A stretch of 64,000 nt of DNA from Lycocorax pyrrhopterus obiensis (lineage: Eukaryota; Chordata; Aves; Passeriformes; Paradisaeidae): NCBI GenBank assembly GCA_014706295.1, contig JACSVZ010000004.1, positions 14,332,484 to 14,396,483 of the forward strand. The letters run 5' to 3'. The notes below the pieces were generated by a model that saw only the letters and a program-made list of their open reading frames with translations, had not been told where the DNA came from and did no database searches. Each line of letters opens with the position of its first letter. The stretch's first letter is position 1. Both the position numbers and the translations under genes were made by a program. Below are positions 12,267-24,429 of the stretch, piece by piece.

Positions 12267-13932
12267 CTGTATAACCAAACACAACTGCAGAAGGAAAAGC
12301 TAAGATATTAGCACCATACGAGGATCCTGTTGATGACTTTTCTATCAAAGCCAGATCTGATTGCTGACATGGGGGAAATGTTTTATTTGGAATAAAGCCT
12401 TTGTTTCAGAAGACCATGTCTCAAATGCAGTGCTGGATGGCTACTCCTGTTCTTGCATAAATTCTTGCCTGTGAGAAGAGGTCAATAATAGGCTCTTGAC
12501 CTAATTACTGCTCTAGATCTAGCTGTCTGCTGAAAATTCACTCCTAGACATCTGATTTTGAACCAGACTGGGTTGGTTAGTCACAAAGGCTTCTCCTTTG
12601 ATGTGCAACTCTCTAGGGCACAGCCTGTCTCACCACACTCAAAAGACTAAGAGGTCTAAGGAAATGCTGTCAGGAGCAAGCAAGACCTCACCAAATCAAA
12701 GTAACCCACTCACACAGCATCAAATAACATTGTGTTATTTGAACTTGTGGAAACGCTGGTATTTAAAATTGATCAGTTGCTTTGGCAGTTATCAGAATGG
12801 CTCTCAGCCCTATCTCACCACGGCTGAATAGAAGTTGATTGCTACTGCTGACCAGTCTGTCACTAAGCTAAGCCACAAGTGGCCTCCCCTCCCCAAAAGC
12901 TTCCTCAGTTTGCCTTGCAATCCCCAGGAACTGATACCCTCTGCTGAAACACAGGACAGAGGAGGAGATATCACTGAGAGCTCCAGGTATCAGCAGGAAA
13001 CCAGGAGGCATAAGGGGAACACGTCTCCTGGTCTCTTAAATGAGAAAACCTGCACAAATCTGAGCCTTCTGCTGCTATCAGTCCTCTGCTCTTAAGGCCA
13101 CTCATAAAAGAAGAGCATCTGGAGACAGCATATTTTGGTTTTCAGATGCCTCAGGTGAGGCTACAGGCCACCCTTCCTATACCAAGCAGACAAGACCAGG
13201 CATCTTTACATGACTTACAACATTGCTTCTTATCAAGTGTGCAGCAGGGCAACCTCTAATCCCCAGGAGGGAAACCAGAGGGCACGGTGATGGAGAACTA
13301 GCAGAGCCTACCAAAGACTTGTGCATTTCTCTCTTCACTTTTTCCCGTTTGAGACTTTTCCCTGGGAGTCCTTTAAACTCCTGGACTGCCCAGAGAGTAA
13401 TTTCAATGGATACTACAGTTTTGAAAGAAGGTTGGATCAAGGTCCTGGAGAAGAATGAAAGAGATCCCTAGATCTTTTCTCCTTGCTTATGCTTTATGGT
13501 CCTCCTGTAGGGTAAGTTAACAGGTTTTTCTAGGTATGCCACAATCCATATTACATTATTTTTCCATTGCTAGTTTCAAATTATACTGCTTCTCCCTCTA
13601 AGCTCATAAAGTTCTTTTTAAAAGCTCATAAAATTTCACCTGTGTACATTTATGGCTCTCAGGATATGAACTAAACTCAATTGATTTAGCTATATTTACC
13701 ACTGCTGAACTTCACACTGTATTTTACCACACCACCTTTTCAGGAGGAATAAGTCACTTCCTCCTCCTTTCCTCTTCTACTGCAGCCACTGAATCCAGAA
13801 GACTAATCCACTTTTCCCCCTTTTGTTTGTAAGCCACCAATACAATTCTGGCTTAAAATGTAAATAAGTATGTCTACACTGACAGGTAGATTTAGCTCTG
13901 TACCTCTCTCCAAGGCCCTAAGTCCGTGGTCA
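12263..13932. other. Unique sequence without recognised gene
   Basis: No repeat family or gene is recognisable. Open frames are short (77-87 codons) and overlap on both strands around 12600-13470. Confidence 0.55.
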
Positions 13933-14145
13933 TCCATACCACGTATTCATGGAATAGTATGGGTTGGAAGGGACCTTTTAGGGATCATCTGCTCCAACCC
14001 TCCTTCAATGAGCAGGGACATCTTCAACTAGATCGGGTTGCTCAGAGCCTTGTCCAACCTGGCCTTGAATGTTTCCAGGGATGGGTCATCAGCCACCTCT
14101 CTGTGCAACCTCTTCCCTGTTTGCTCAAAGTACGTACTTCCAGAA
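13933..14145 (-). repeat. CR1 LINE 3'-end fragment (antisense)
   Basis: Reading the plus strand gives the reverse complement of a CR1 3' end: TCATGGAATAGTATGGGTTGG, then GATCATCTGCTCCAACCC, GAGCAGGGACATCTTCAACTAG, and CAACCTGGCCTTGAATG. The element's 3' terminus is at about 13937 and it is truncated on its 5' side near 14145, where similarity fades. Only 3' UTR and the extreme end of ORF2 are left. Confidence 0.92.
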
Positions 14146-14677
14146 GGAAAACCAAGCACAGCTGATGGGACTGTTTCCCTGCATTTCCCATGAGGCAGGT
14201 AATGCAGGTGTGGAAGGCCCCAGTTGTGGTACCTCCTCCAGGACCTTCCTCACTAACCTCTTCTCTGAGTGTTCGCACACAATAACCCCGAGCATGCAAC
14301 ACATATCAGTATCACCATGTAATGAAAGCACCAGCCTGTGTCTGGCTACAGCACCCCCACAGATATTTTTTCAAGCTTTGTTAGGGGGGGGGGAAAAAGA
14401 AAGAAAAAAAATGAAACACACAGAAGATTAATAATGACGTGTCAAGGTCATAGCTTGAGGTCCAGGAGAGACCTAAGCCAAGAGCTTTGCAGCTCTTGGG
14501 ACTCAGCCTCCAGCAGTATTGACACCAGCCTCTGCAAACCCCTGTGATCTAGGGACACTCTGTGGGGTGGCTGCCTCCAGGAACAGGTACACCCCATGAG
14601 AGAGTTCAAGTCTCAATCCCTGCTCCAACAAGCACCCAAATCCATGACAGCACCTTGCAGACCTCAGCTCCAAATCG
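14146..14677. other. Unique spacer between two CR1 fragments
   Basis: Non-repetitive apart from the G10 run at 14384-14393, which lies next to an A-rich block. Nothing else recognised. Confidence 0.5.
14384..14393 (+). repeat. Poly(G)10 run
   Basis: Ten consecutive G residues followed by AAAAAGAAAG. Mononucleotide run, probably length-variable. Confidence 0.9.
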
Positions 14678-14845
14678 CGGAATCTGCTGAATTGGGAGGG
14701 ACTCACAAGGATCATCGAGTCCAGCCCCCAGCCCCATCCTCAAAAGTCACACCATGTGCCTGAGAGCATTGTCCAAACATTTCTTGAAGTCTGTCACACT
14801 TGGGGCTGTGACCACTGCCCTGGGAAGCCTGTTCCAGGGCCCAAC
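14678..14845 (-). repeat. CR1 LINE 3'-end fragment of a second subfamily (antisense)
   Basis: The plus strand shows the reverse complement of a CR1 variant ending: CACAAGGATCATCGAGTCCAG, TGTGCCTGAGAGCATTGTCC, GGGGCTGTGACCACTGCCC, GGGAAGCCTGTTCCAGGGCC. The wording differs from the copy at 13.9 kb and matches the one at 24.4-25.5 kb, so at least two CR1 subfamilies are present. It is truncated at about 14845. Confidence 0.92.
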
Positions 14846-17800
14846 CTTCTGTGCTTCAGTGGTCCAGCCAACTTAGGGCAGGTGTCTCTTGCTCTTGTCA
14901 AGGTTGGACAAAGAGGCCAGCAGAAGAGCAACAGTAACCGTGCATCTAATATTGACAGAAATTAACACCTGTAAAATAACATGGCAGCCAGGTATAGACT
15001 CATAACTGGAGGCAAAGTTTATCTAAAAACATTTGGGTTGCCATGATTCCTTTTCCCATTTTAGACAAGACTGTGAAAACAGTTTTGATCTGTAGCCCTT
15101 TATTTCCTTTATGGCCGGAACATGAAATGAATCAACATTTCAGAACCTCCAAAATATTTTTATTTGCTCTCAGTATTTGCTTATAAAAATGACTGGAGTT
15201 TGTCAAAGGGAGCGGAAGAGCTGCGTTATTTTTCGCTGCTTGGGGAAGGAATGAATTTGCAAGGGGTACAACAGGAACTGGCTCCAACCTTTGCAACTTT
15301 GTGGTTCATTCTCTTTCTTGGTTTCATAGTAAATTGCTGCATGGGACTGGAAGGATGCTTAATTTCTCACAGACGTGTGACTCTGAAGCAAGGGTTCAGC
15401 CCTGGAAGCCTCATGCCTTGGCAAGTGGTCACCTCTGCACAGTCCTGACCTCCACAGAAGGAACGTGACCCCTCTCCCACATGAACTTTGTAGGGTGCAC
15501 AGCTGCCACAGGAGGAGGGCAGTGGCAGTGGCCATGCAGAGGCATCCTACATGTTGGACAAGGGACCACCAGGCACCTGCTCCTAAGAGGGAGGCAGCAG
15601 GTGCTGGTTGCCACTCAAAGCAGAAAGCTGATTTACTTACATGTGTTGTACAGAATAAAGTCTGATGGAGGGGAAGAAAAAAATCTCACCAACATGGAAC
15701 TTCTGCTTTTTCTTCTCCCAAGAGACAAAAAAATCCCACACTTGTGCTGTCCAGAGAGATCTTAAACAAGGACTGGGCTAAAATCAAGACTCCAGGTATG
15801 AACATCCTTGAAGTTTAGGAAAGGACCTCTTCTCTTAAGATGGGCCATCTTAAAAACCTCTCTATAATGGTGAAACTAAAGTCCTGGACTCCAAGAAGAA
15901 ATGAATTTAAGAAAATTACATCCAGATGCAGATTTTAATTTAGCAGGTTTAGGCTGTGGGAAATTACTGACATGACACGCCAGACCTCAAAACTCACTGC
16001 TTTTCTTCAGTATCACGTGCCCCAAGACACCTTGATATAGAGACTGACCCAGGAGCGACTCCCAGAGCTGGGTGGGTTTTCCTAGAAGAACTCCAGGCCC
16101 CATATCCTATCTGTGTGCCACCAAAAGGCAACAAGGTGCTATCTGCAGTCCTTGCCGGCAGACACGTGCGTTCTCTGGGTACAGCAGGCCAGCTGGAGGG
16201 GAACCAAGCTCACTGTGGCTAAGTGGCTTTCTGCCTGGGCTGGCTTGTGCCCTCCCAGTTCAGGGCACAGACAGTGCAAATGCAGCTGCCTGCAAGACAC
16301 TGTGCAGGCAGAGAAGGCAGAGAAGGCAAGAGGCAGACACAGAGTGCTGCAGCAGTGTTAGTCTGGTAGAAAGCACCCAATGATCCCTGGAAAGAGAGTT
16401 TCTCTGAAAAGTTAGACTCTTCACCCTGTTCTCCTCATGATACCAATATGTCCTTCTTTGCTGCTGGCTGTTTTCAGGCTGGAGACAGATGAACAAACAA
16501 CCAGGTACTCTATGAAGCTTTGACAAGCAATGCTGCTTACATTAAAAAAGAAAAAACTTAAAAATTTGTCTCTTTCTCCATTTTTAAAATGGCCCAAATT
16601 AAAAATAAATAAATTTTCTCCTTTTGGTGGAAACTTACTTGACACATTTAGGTTAATAAGTCCAATTGATAGATGACTTTTCATTCACGCTCCCATTTCC
16701 TAATCACATCCTTGTCTCACATCCACCCTGACTGAAGACTGATGAGAGCCTCTAATAGCCACCGCAGCCGCCTTGCCCCTGCCCACACCGGGCACAGCAC
16801 CAGGTGCTGCAGTCACTGGGGAGAGGGCTCTGTGTGCTCCCTCTGCAGGGCAGACACAGCTCAAAACCCACCCTGAAATCAATACCTGCTGAACATTTTC
16901 CCCCTAGCAATAACCTTGTGTTCTTAGAGTGGTGGAGGGAAGTCTACAGCGATGCTTTGCTAGGAACGGCGGGTTTAGAGCAGCACCTCCTGTGGAGCGT
17001 GGCCTCCGTGGGATGGGTGAAGAGCTCTCCAGACCCACTGCTGGCCTTGAGCTGGAAACCATCCCCACGGCTGGCTGACTGTGGAGGGTGCAGGGGCAGC
17101 CTGGGGGGAGGAGGAAAGTGTGCAGGTTGTCCTCGGTTGCTCTGCCTTGGTTAAGGAGCACCCGTGGGTGAAATGTGGGTGGTCACAGAGCCTTCGTGGC
17201 AGGAGTGCCAGAAAGCCATGACCCAACTTGCAGCCACTGCCACGACGAGCAGCTCAAAGAGCAGCCAAATCTGTGCCTGGTAAATCCTCTCCCATCGTGG
17301 CTGCTGTGATGGATGATCTCTGTGAAGGCAGGGTGGGCTGTCGGTGCCTGGAAACTTCTGCAGGCGCTCCGCTTGCTCCATCACCCTTCCTGTGGGTGCC
17401 TGTCAGGGCAACACAGCTCCTTGCCTGCCCTGCCCGGTGCCCTGGGCACAATTTCGCACATGGTTCTCATCTCATCAGACCCCTGTCATCCAAGGGAAGA
17501 AGCTGATATCACTGGGAAAAATCTGGGTTTTGTGGGAACTGAGCTCTGCTTTGTTAGAGGCCATCCAGCAGTGCAAAACATGAGTGAGAAAGTGCAGGGA
17601 GGTGCCACTGTTCCAGGGCAATGCCATCTCTGAGCCATGATTCAGTCGCTGAAAGATGCAGGCAAAGATGCAAAGCTGGACCAAGCTGCTGGCTCTGGTC
17701 ATGGGCTGAGAGACACCAGCATTTCCCAGGACAAGGCAAGTGTGATCTCCTCTAGCCAAGGAGAACTGCACCTCCATGAGCTCTTTTCTCAAGCTGTGTC

Positions 17801-18271
17801 TGCAGAAACACTCTCATGCAGCAGCTTAAGAATCAGAGCTGCTGGACACCTATTTGAATCCTGCAGGTGTCTGATTCTTGCAGAATTTTTTCTTCTTGCA
17901 GTGCTCTTTGCATCAGAGGCAGAGGCTTTTCATTTCAAGCAACTCATTATTTAACCCACCTTGTTAAATCTGCTCTAGCATCAGAATGGGAGTTAGGGGA
18001 TGCCCACTCCCAGAAACAGTGCTGGTGACTGTACTTCCCGACTATATTTGATTGCTTTTATTTCATTTCCCCTTCCATGCTTCCTGATCAGTCCCAAACA
18101 GGGAATTGGGACACCTGCCCAAGAGCACACTCTGAGAAAGGGGAGGTCCCTCTCTCAGAGGCAGGGCTGTCCTTCTGCAGACATTTGATAAGCAAGGTTG
18201 TAAAAACATTTGTTTAACTTTCCCATAAAAGAGCTTGACAGAATAAAGCAGGGACTTTTCTTCAGCCTTAC
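14846..18271. other. Unique sequence without recognised gene
   Basis: No gene or repeat recognised. An open stretch beginning just after a strong acceptor-like sequence (TTTTTATTTGCTCTCAG, ending 15173) continues to 15448 on the plus strand but has no clear matching donor. GC-richer sequence with many overlapping frames lies at 16.8-17.6 kb. Composition there makes long chance frames likely. Confidence 0.5.
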
Positions 18272-18455
18272 CGACAGAGGCCTGCTTAGAGGAAAATTCA
18301 GTGTAGCCAAACTCAAATAGGCACATAAAATTTGAACCCAAATCTGGATTGTATTTTTTCTGAATGGTTTCTATCTTTTCACTCAGCTGAACCAAGCTCG
18401 CCTCAAAACTCAGTTTCCAACCAATGCCTTGAACCTCCATTAGGAGAGCAGCTCT
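18272..18455 (-). CDS. Candidate internal exon (184 nt), product unknown
   Basis: On the minus strand a pyrimidine-rich acceptor (CTCTGTGTCTCCTCCTGCACAG) precedes 18455 and a consensus donor (GTCG then GTAAGG) follows 18272. The frame is open across the whole interval. The peptide contains EVQGIGWKLSFEASLVQLSEK and YNPDLGSNFMCLFEFGYTE; I recognise no family or domain. Length 184 nt leaves a reading-phase remainder of one, which is compatible with an internal exon. Third codon positions are not GC-enriched, which weakens the coding case. It could be a noncoding-RNA exon or a coincidence of splice motifs. Confidence 0.2.
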
Positions 18456-21400
18456 CTGTGCAGGAGGAGACACAGAGCTGAGCACAAGCATGGGTGGAGA
18501 CAGAGAATTCTGAAACATGGCTGTGCTTCAGTTCCTCTCCTGTACCAAAACATTTGGGCCTCTACCCCTTTCCATTTCAATTTTCCTACACCACTTCCCT
18601 TTCTCAAATGAGGACATCAAATACTCATGGGAGTCTCATTAAAAGCCTGTATACATAAGTCTGGTGCTTGGGGTTGTTTCATTTTGGGTACCCACAGGGA
18701 GGTTTCAAAGGGGCCTGAGTTGCCCTGATGCTGAGCCCAATACAAACCAGGCCATCTAATGTACTTGGGGCTGAGATTATGAAAAACCTTAAGCTCCTAA
18801 AAAGAAAAATTAATCATAAACACCCCCTGAAAATTGAGACAGGTTATGTCACACATGAAAAGAAGGTCCAGAATATCCAGTCTGTTTCCTCATGTAAACA
18901 CAGAGTAGAAAACAAAGATGCACCCAACAACTTTCTGCAAGCAAATGCTGATTTTTAAGGTCATTTGCAGTGAAGAGCAGTATTAAACTCTTATGCCTCA
19001 GCCCTTTGCAGAGAAAATACTTGCAAAAGTACCTGAATTGTTTATCTCAGTTCAGTTCCCATCTCCTTTTCCCTCGCAGTGAAGGGAAAAGTGAAGTTTT
19101 ACCCGTCAGACTGCAGAGACCGTGTGACAACGTGACAAACAGCAGAGCTGCAATGTGCTAAGACAGCTATTGCTGAGGAGCTGCAGATGGACCTTTGCCC
19201 TCTTTGGTTTGGACAGCATTTACAACACTTCCAGCTCCATCTCCTAGTGAAACCAGTCTACTTAAATTGTCCTCCAGCAGGAACCCAGAGCACCACAGCT
19301 AACAGGCAGCATAGTGCTAGGTTAAACCAAGCAGAACAGAAAAAGCTCATGAAAAAAAAGAAGTACAGGCACTTTCAGTGATACAGCCACAAATCTCTCT
19401 ATTGCATTTTTCCTGTATCACCTTTACTTGTAATTCCTAATTATCCCTATCTTTGCCATCTAAATGCAAATGCAACGAGGCACATTTTCCTTATTTTAGT
19501 GCATCCTTCACAAGTCTCTTCTTTTGTGCCAGAGCTGATGGCTGCAGGCTGGGGAAAGGGGCTGTGGGAGGGAACAATGGCCCACCTTGCTGCTTCCCAC
19601 TTCTCCAAGGTCATCCCGCGCACCAGTGGAGCAGCACCATGCTGCTGCTGTCCTGCTGCTCACATTTGAGAGTTGTTGCCATGGCACCAGGGGACAAATC
19701 ACTTCTTGACTGTGCCCTGCAAATCTCTCGCAGCAGAGCTGGGGCCTGGACCTGCAACCTTGGCTATTTTTAGCCACGTGCTGTATAATGCAGAAGTTGA
19801 TGACCATCTGCACATCTCCATTAGTCAGCTGTTTCCAGGTGCTCAGTGAAAGGAACAGATAGCCAGAGACAAGGGGGAGGCTGGGATTAAACGCTGAGCA
19901 AGGGCAGCTGCTTGCCTTGCCTTTTGGTGGAGCACTCTGTCTCAGTTTCACTCGAAATCCATCACAATGGAACTTGATGGAAAGGGGCCTTTGTTCCCTG
20001 CATGCTGGTGGGACACAGACCCATCACCCTCCTTCCCTGAGGCGCCCACACTGCCCAAGACACCCAGGCACCTTGTCAGGGTGATGGCTTCTCCATTGCC
20101 ATCTCCCATCCCATGACCGGCTCCCCAAGCCCACCTGGTGCTTGCAGCCCTGGCAGGGGTGGACCAGGGCAGAAGGTCCTGAGGTAACACTCCAGTGGCA
20201 CTCCAGATGCCATTAGAATGGTGGCACATGTAGGTTTTTAGAGGAAGAGTCGAAACACACAGGAGATTTCCAGGTGAGGAGTGGTGCGTGACAAAGGCCA
20301 GGCTGCACTGGAGGGGTCAGACACCTCCTGCCCTGCAGCACAGCCCCACCTGACATGTATATTGCCAGCCTATTGAAGCTTATTAAAAGTATTTCAGAAT
20401 AGCAGGTTCTTTTTTTGACATAACAGAATTAAAACAATGCTACAGATTCACAGCTATGCAAGGATACACTTGGGTTTTCTTTAGCGTTATTGAGGGCTAA
20501 GGGCAAACCTCTCAAATCCTGGATGCTCCTGTTCAAACACAATGGAGTGTGTGGTCAGCCCACCAGGCAACCTGCATCCTAAATTCACTGGTTTAACCCA
20601 AGCTCAAGAACAGATTCTTCAGCAGCAGAGCCAGGGTCTGGGCTGGCAAACCCGTGAGACTTGGGGGTGCTCTGATTGAGAGGTGCACTGCAATGCACCA
20701 GGAAACCACTGACCAGCTCCAGGCTCAGATGTGCCCAGAGCAGAGGGGCTGAGGCCTCAGGTCTGAGGTCCTTGCACAGATTTTTGTCCCCATCACCCTG
20801 AAAAAGTGGTCACTCTGACTTTATATCCCCATCTGGCAAACAACTATCAGAGAGAAGAACCTGAGACTGGAGCTGCTGAGGCAGCCTGATTCCCTCCAGT
20901 GCCTCCCAGCCATTGCCCAGCCGAAATACGGCAAAGTGGCACTCAGGCAGCCCAGAGACAGATGTGCTGTTCCTGCTCATCCTGTTCCTGCCCTGCTGAG
21001 GATGGCCAGCTTGCACAAAAAGCAAGGCAGCAGCTGAGCACAGTGCTTGCAAAATTCAGTGTTGCTGTCCAGGTCTTGTGCAGCGTCTGACACCGAGACA
21101 GGTTTGAGAGGAGCCCTCACATGTGAGGAGTTGCACCATCTCTGGTGTGTAGGGGTGTAATTCCACGGAAACCCAAGGAGCTGGGCTGATTCACACCAGC
21201 TGCAGAGCTGGTGACTGAGAAGCAGTGCTGCCTCACCCCATGTTTTTCTTATTTTGTATCATGTCAGGGGGCAAATCAAGGCCATGTGAGGCTCTGCACT
21301 AAATCACCCACTGTGATTTAGGAAATGTGTACAAACGCAGGCATGTGCAACCACATGAGGGACCAGCATCCCCTCTGAATGGAACCAAATAAACACACCA

Positions 21401-24400
21401 CCAAACCTGAAATGAGCTGTCACAGATCAACCTGCTGCTAAAATGAGCAAGGATTTTTATCCTGGTGGCCAGACCTTCATGCCACTTGCAATATGCTTTG
21501 GTTTGGGTTGTTCTTTTTCCAGCCTAATGAGTGCTGTGCTTCCTCCCTGTGCTCAGACCAAACTAGAGGTGACAGGGATGCTGAGCAGGGTGACAGCTAT
21601 GCTGGGAGGTGGGAAGAAAGGGTGGCTCAATTTGAGCTAAGCAGGAATATCCTGGTTAGCACAGAAAGCAGGAGCCGTAGATCCAGGCTGGGGTCAACAC
21701 GAACATTTCCCCATCAGACCTTACCAACATCACTGGTGGACTTCTGGATGCTGCAGAAGGATCACATCCAGAGCAATAACACCCACCAGTGGGCTTCCCA
21801 TCTGTGGCAGCTTCCCAGCATGTAACACCTGCCAGGGTCACAATGCATCGTTTCCCCAGCCCTGATGTCCCACAGCTGAATCAGTGACATGGGGAGCAGC
21901 AGCACCATGGCCTGAGGGCCCCAGTGTCTCCCTACACGCAGTTATCCCAGCCTGGCATTCAACAAGAACAGCCTCAGCCATCTTTCCTGTTTTCCTGCTC
22001 AGAAGGGGAGCTGGAGAGGGGAAGCCTGATAGCAAAGAATGATCTAGAAGTTAGATTCAGGAAGTTGGAAAAAATTGGACAACAGCCTTCACCCTCGCAT
22101 GCTGGAATTGTTTGTTTATCTTCTTGCTTCCTCTATAAAACAACTCATCCCAGCTGGGTCATAAGGAAAGGAACAATAGCCATATATTTTTAGGATCTAT
22201 CTGTAAATAAGTGATGGCCAGTTTCTCCATTTTGTCACCCAGACCATTTTGTTTCGGCAAAAGACCCTGCAAAGCAGGGCAAACCATGAGTGTGCAGGGA
22301 AAGGGCAGCCGTGGCAGCCAGGGATTCCCCCCTGGCCCCAGCCTCTGACAGCCCCAGCCCTGCCTGGTGGCATCACACTTGTGCCACCTCCAAGAAGTGA
22401 GGCAGCACAGGGACCTCTGAGTGAGTTGTAGCCATTACCCACAACCTGCCAAAGGCTTTGGACATAGGGGTGTCTAAGACCTGCCTGTGACAAAAAAAAA
22501 GGTGGGTTTTTTTCGTTTTCTCTCCCTTACTGCAGCATCCTTGACCACACAACAGAGATGCTCCCACACTAGAGTGCCACAGCCCGCGAGAGGCAAGTGC
22601 TTGGTGCCACAAGGAAGTGCCTGCTCATTAAGACACCCAAGTTAACAATGCAAATCCACAGCCTAAATATAGTGTGTGACAGAAAGTCCCAGTCCAAATT
22701 CTGCAACACGGCACCTCGGGGGACTGTCAGAGGCAGGAGCAGCCCAGCCACAAAGGTGTGGGAGAGGAAATGCAGCAGCTTCTGGCCCTGTGGCTCCCCT
22801 GGGGCCCAGGGCTTGCATGCACCACCAGGTAACCTCAGCGCTACCGCAAAGTCTCTGGCAAGGCACAAAGAAAGCACAGATGTCACAAAAGCCAGACCTC
22901 CTCCTTCTCCTCCATCACCTCAACCAGTGGCAACATCAGGGAAGAAATTAGGGGTTGGTTTCAAAAGCCCTTGGTGAGTCAGGAGCACAAGTTCTGCTGC
23001 CCTGTGAAACATTAAATAGTGGATGGGAGTAATTTCTCCTTAAGAAAGATAGGAAAAAGGTTGCTAGGTCAGATTCTTCTCTACCTAATCTGTTCCACTA
23101 AGCCTCCTCTGAAGCAGTATCTCCCAGTAAAGTGCAGAGATAGCCCACAAAGCTCCTGTCTGGCAGCAGTTTCTTTTCTTGTGTTCCCGGATGAGGTAGC
23201 GTAGGTGCAAAGGGGTGAAGAGATTTGTTTTCACTTGCATGGAGTATCACAGGAAATTCTGCCTGCTGGCCCTTAATCATAACTCCCTCAGCAATCATGC
23301 AGGCTCCTCATATGGCTTTCTCCTTAGCTCTAGGGGCTCTCCATCCTGTGGTTTTCCCAAGTCTGTCTCACGCTCCCTGCTACTTCCTGACGAGGCCTTT
23401 AATAAAGGTGTTTTATCTTTTCCATGCTTCGGGGCAGGTCTCGGGTGCTCATCTTGCCCCAGCCCTCTCCCACTTTTCACAGCACTGATTCTTAGGAAAC
23501 ACAGGCACAGCCCGGATTTCACATGAATCATTCCCTTTTCAGCTCGTGTTCCCAACGATAATATTTTCGTGGAGTAGTTTTATTCTGTTAGCTCACAAAA
23601 AGCTCCATTACTCAAGCCTTTCCCAGATTATCCAGCGGGTTTCTCTAAGGAAGTTTTTTCCACAGTGCTGCCTTATAATAAATCCCTTTCCTCTCTAAAA
23701 TGCAGGGGTGGAAGGATGCAGAGGAAATGAGTCTACCAGCAAATGGACGGACTTGTGCAGCTGTTTCCCAAAAATTTACACTCAGGAATTAGTATTTCTG
23801 AGGCCATGCACGGATAAGAGAGAAAATAAAGCCTATAAAAACGTGTTTCTTTCTTCCTATACGTACATGGGTGCAGTGCAGGGAAGAGCACTCATCTCCA
23901 TGGTCCTGTATACATATATACAGACAGATGGGCTCTGCCACAGCCCTGCCCAGCCTCCCTGCTGCTCCCAGGCTCTCCTGTTACAGTGTGTGCACTGCCA
24001 GAATTACACAGATTATCATCCCCCACGGGTTTCTCTCATAGCCCCCAAGTCAGGCGTGGGGGAAACCAAGGAGAATCACATCAGCTTGTACCTCCCAAAA
24101 CAGGGGCATCCCGCTGCAGCTGCGCAAGGAGCTGGGGGAAAGGACAGTCTCCCTCCACAACTTAAACAAAATCCTAAACCCCCAAACAAACAAATAAAAA
24201 AATATGCAAAATCAAAACCAACACCCCCCACATGGTCAGAAATATTTACTACTCTTAAATTTTCCATTCTGGACCTTGGCCAGGAAGTAAATTTCTTGTT
24301 TTGGAAAAACTGAACACATTTCTGCAAGTGTAGGGGAAGTATTACACTTTCCCCATTTCCAAAGTGCCAATTGTGAAAGAGCCACTCTTACACATCTCTA

Positions 24401-24429
24401 AACTGATTATGACTTTAACAGAAAATAAA
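18456..24429. other. Unique sequence without recognised gene
   Basis: No repeat family or gene recognised. Numerous overlapping frames up to 147 codons (19.5-19.95 kb) and one of 201 codons at 23708-24313 show no family resemblance and coexist with open frames on the opposite strand. Treated as chance. Confidence 0.55.

Noticed and set aside
15174..15448. Plus-strand open stretch right after a strong acceptor-like TTTGCTCTCAG
   Set aside because: No convincing donor in the right place; only GTAAAT-type weak sites, and no conserved motif. Kept out of the gene calls.
23192..23207. let-7-like string TGAGGTAGCGTAGGTG
   Set aside because: It departs from the let-7 mature sequence after the seed and no complementary arm for a precursor hairpin was seen.
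23708..24313. 201-codon plus-strand frame
   Set aside because: No family resemblance; it contains low-complexity proline/lysine runs from A/C-rich DNA and runs up to the CR1 insertion.
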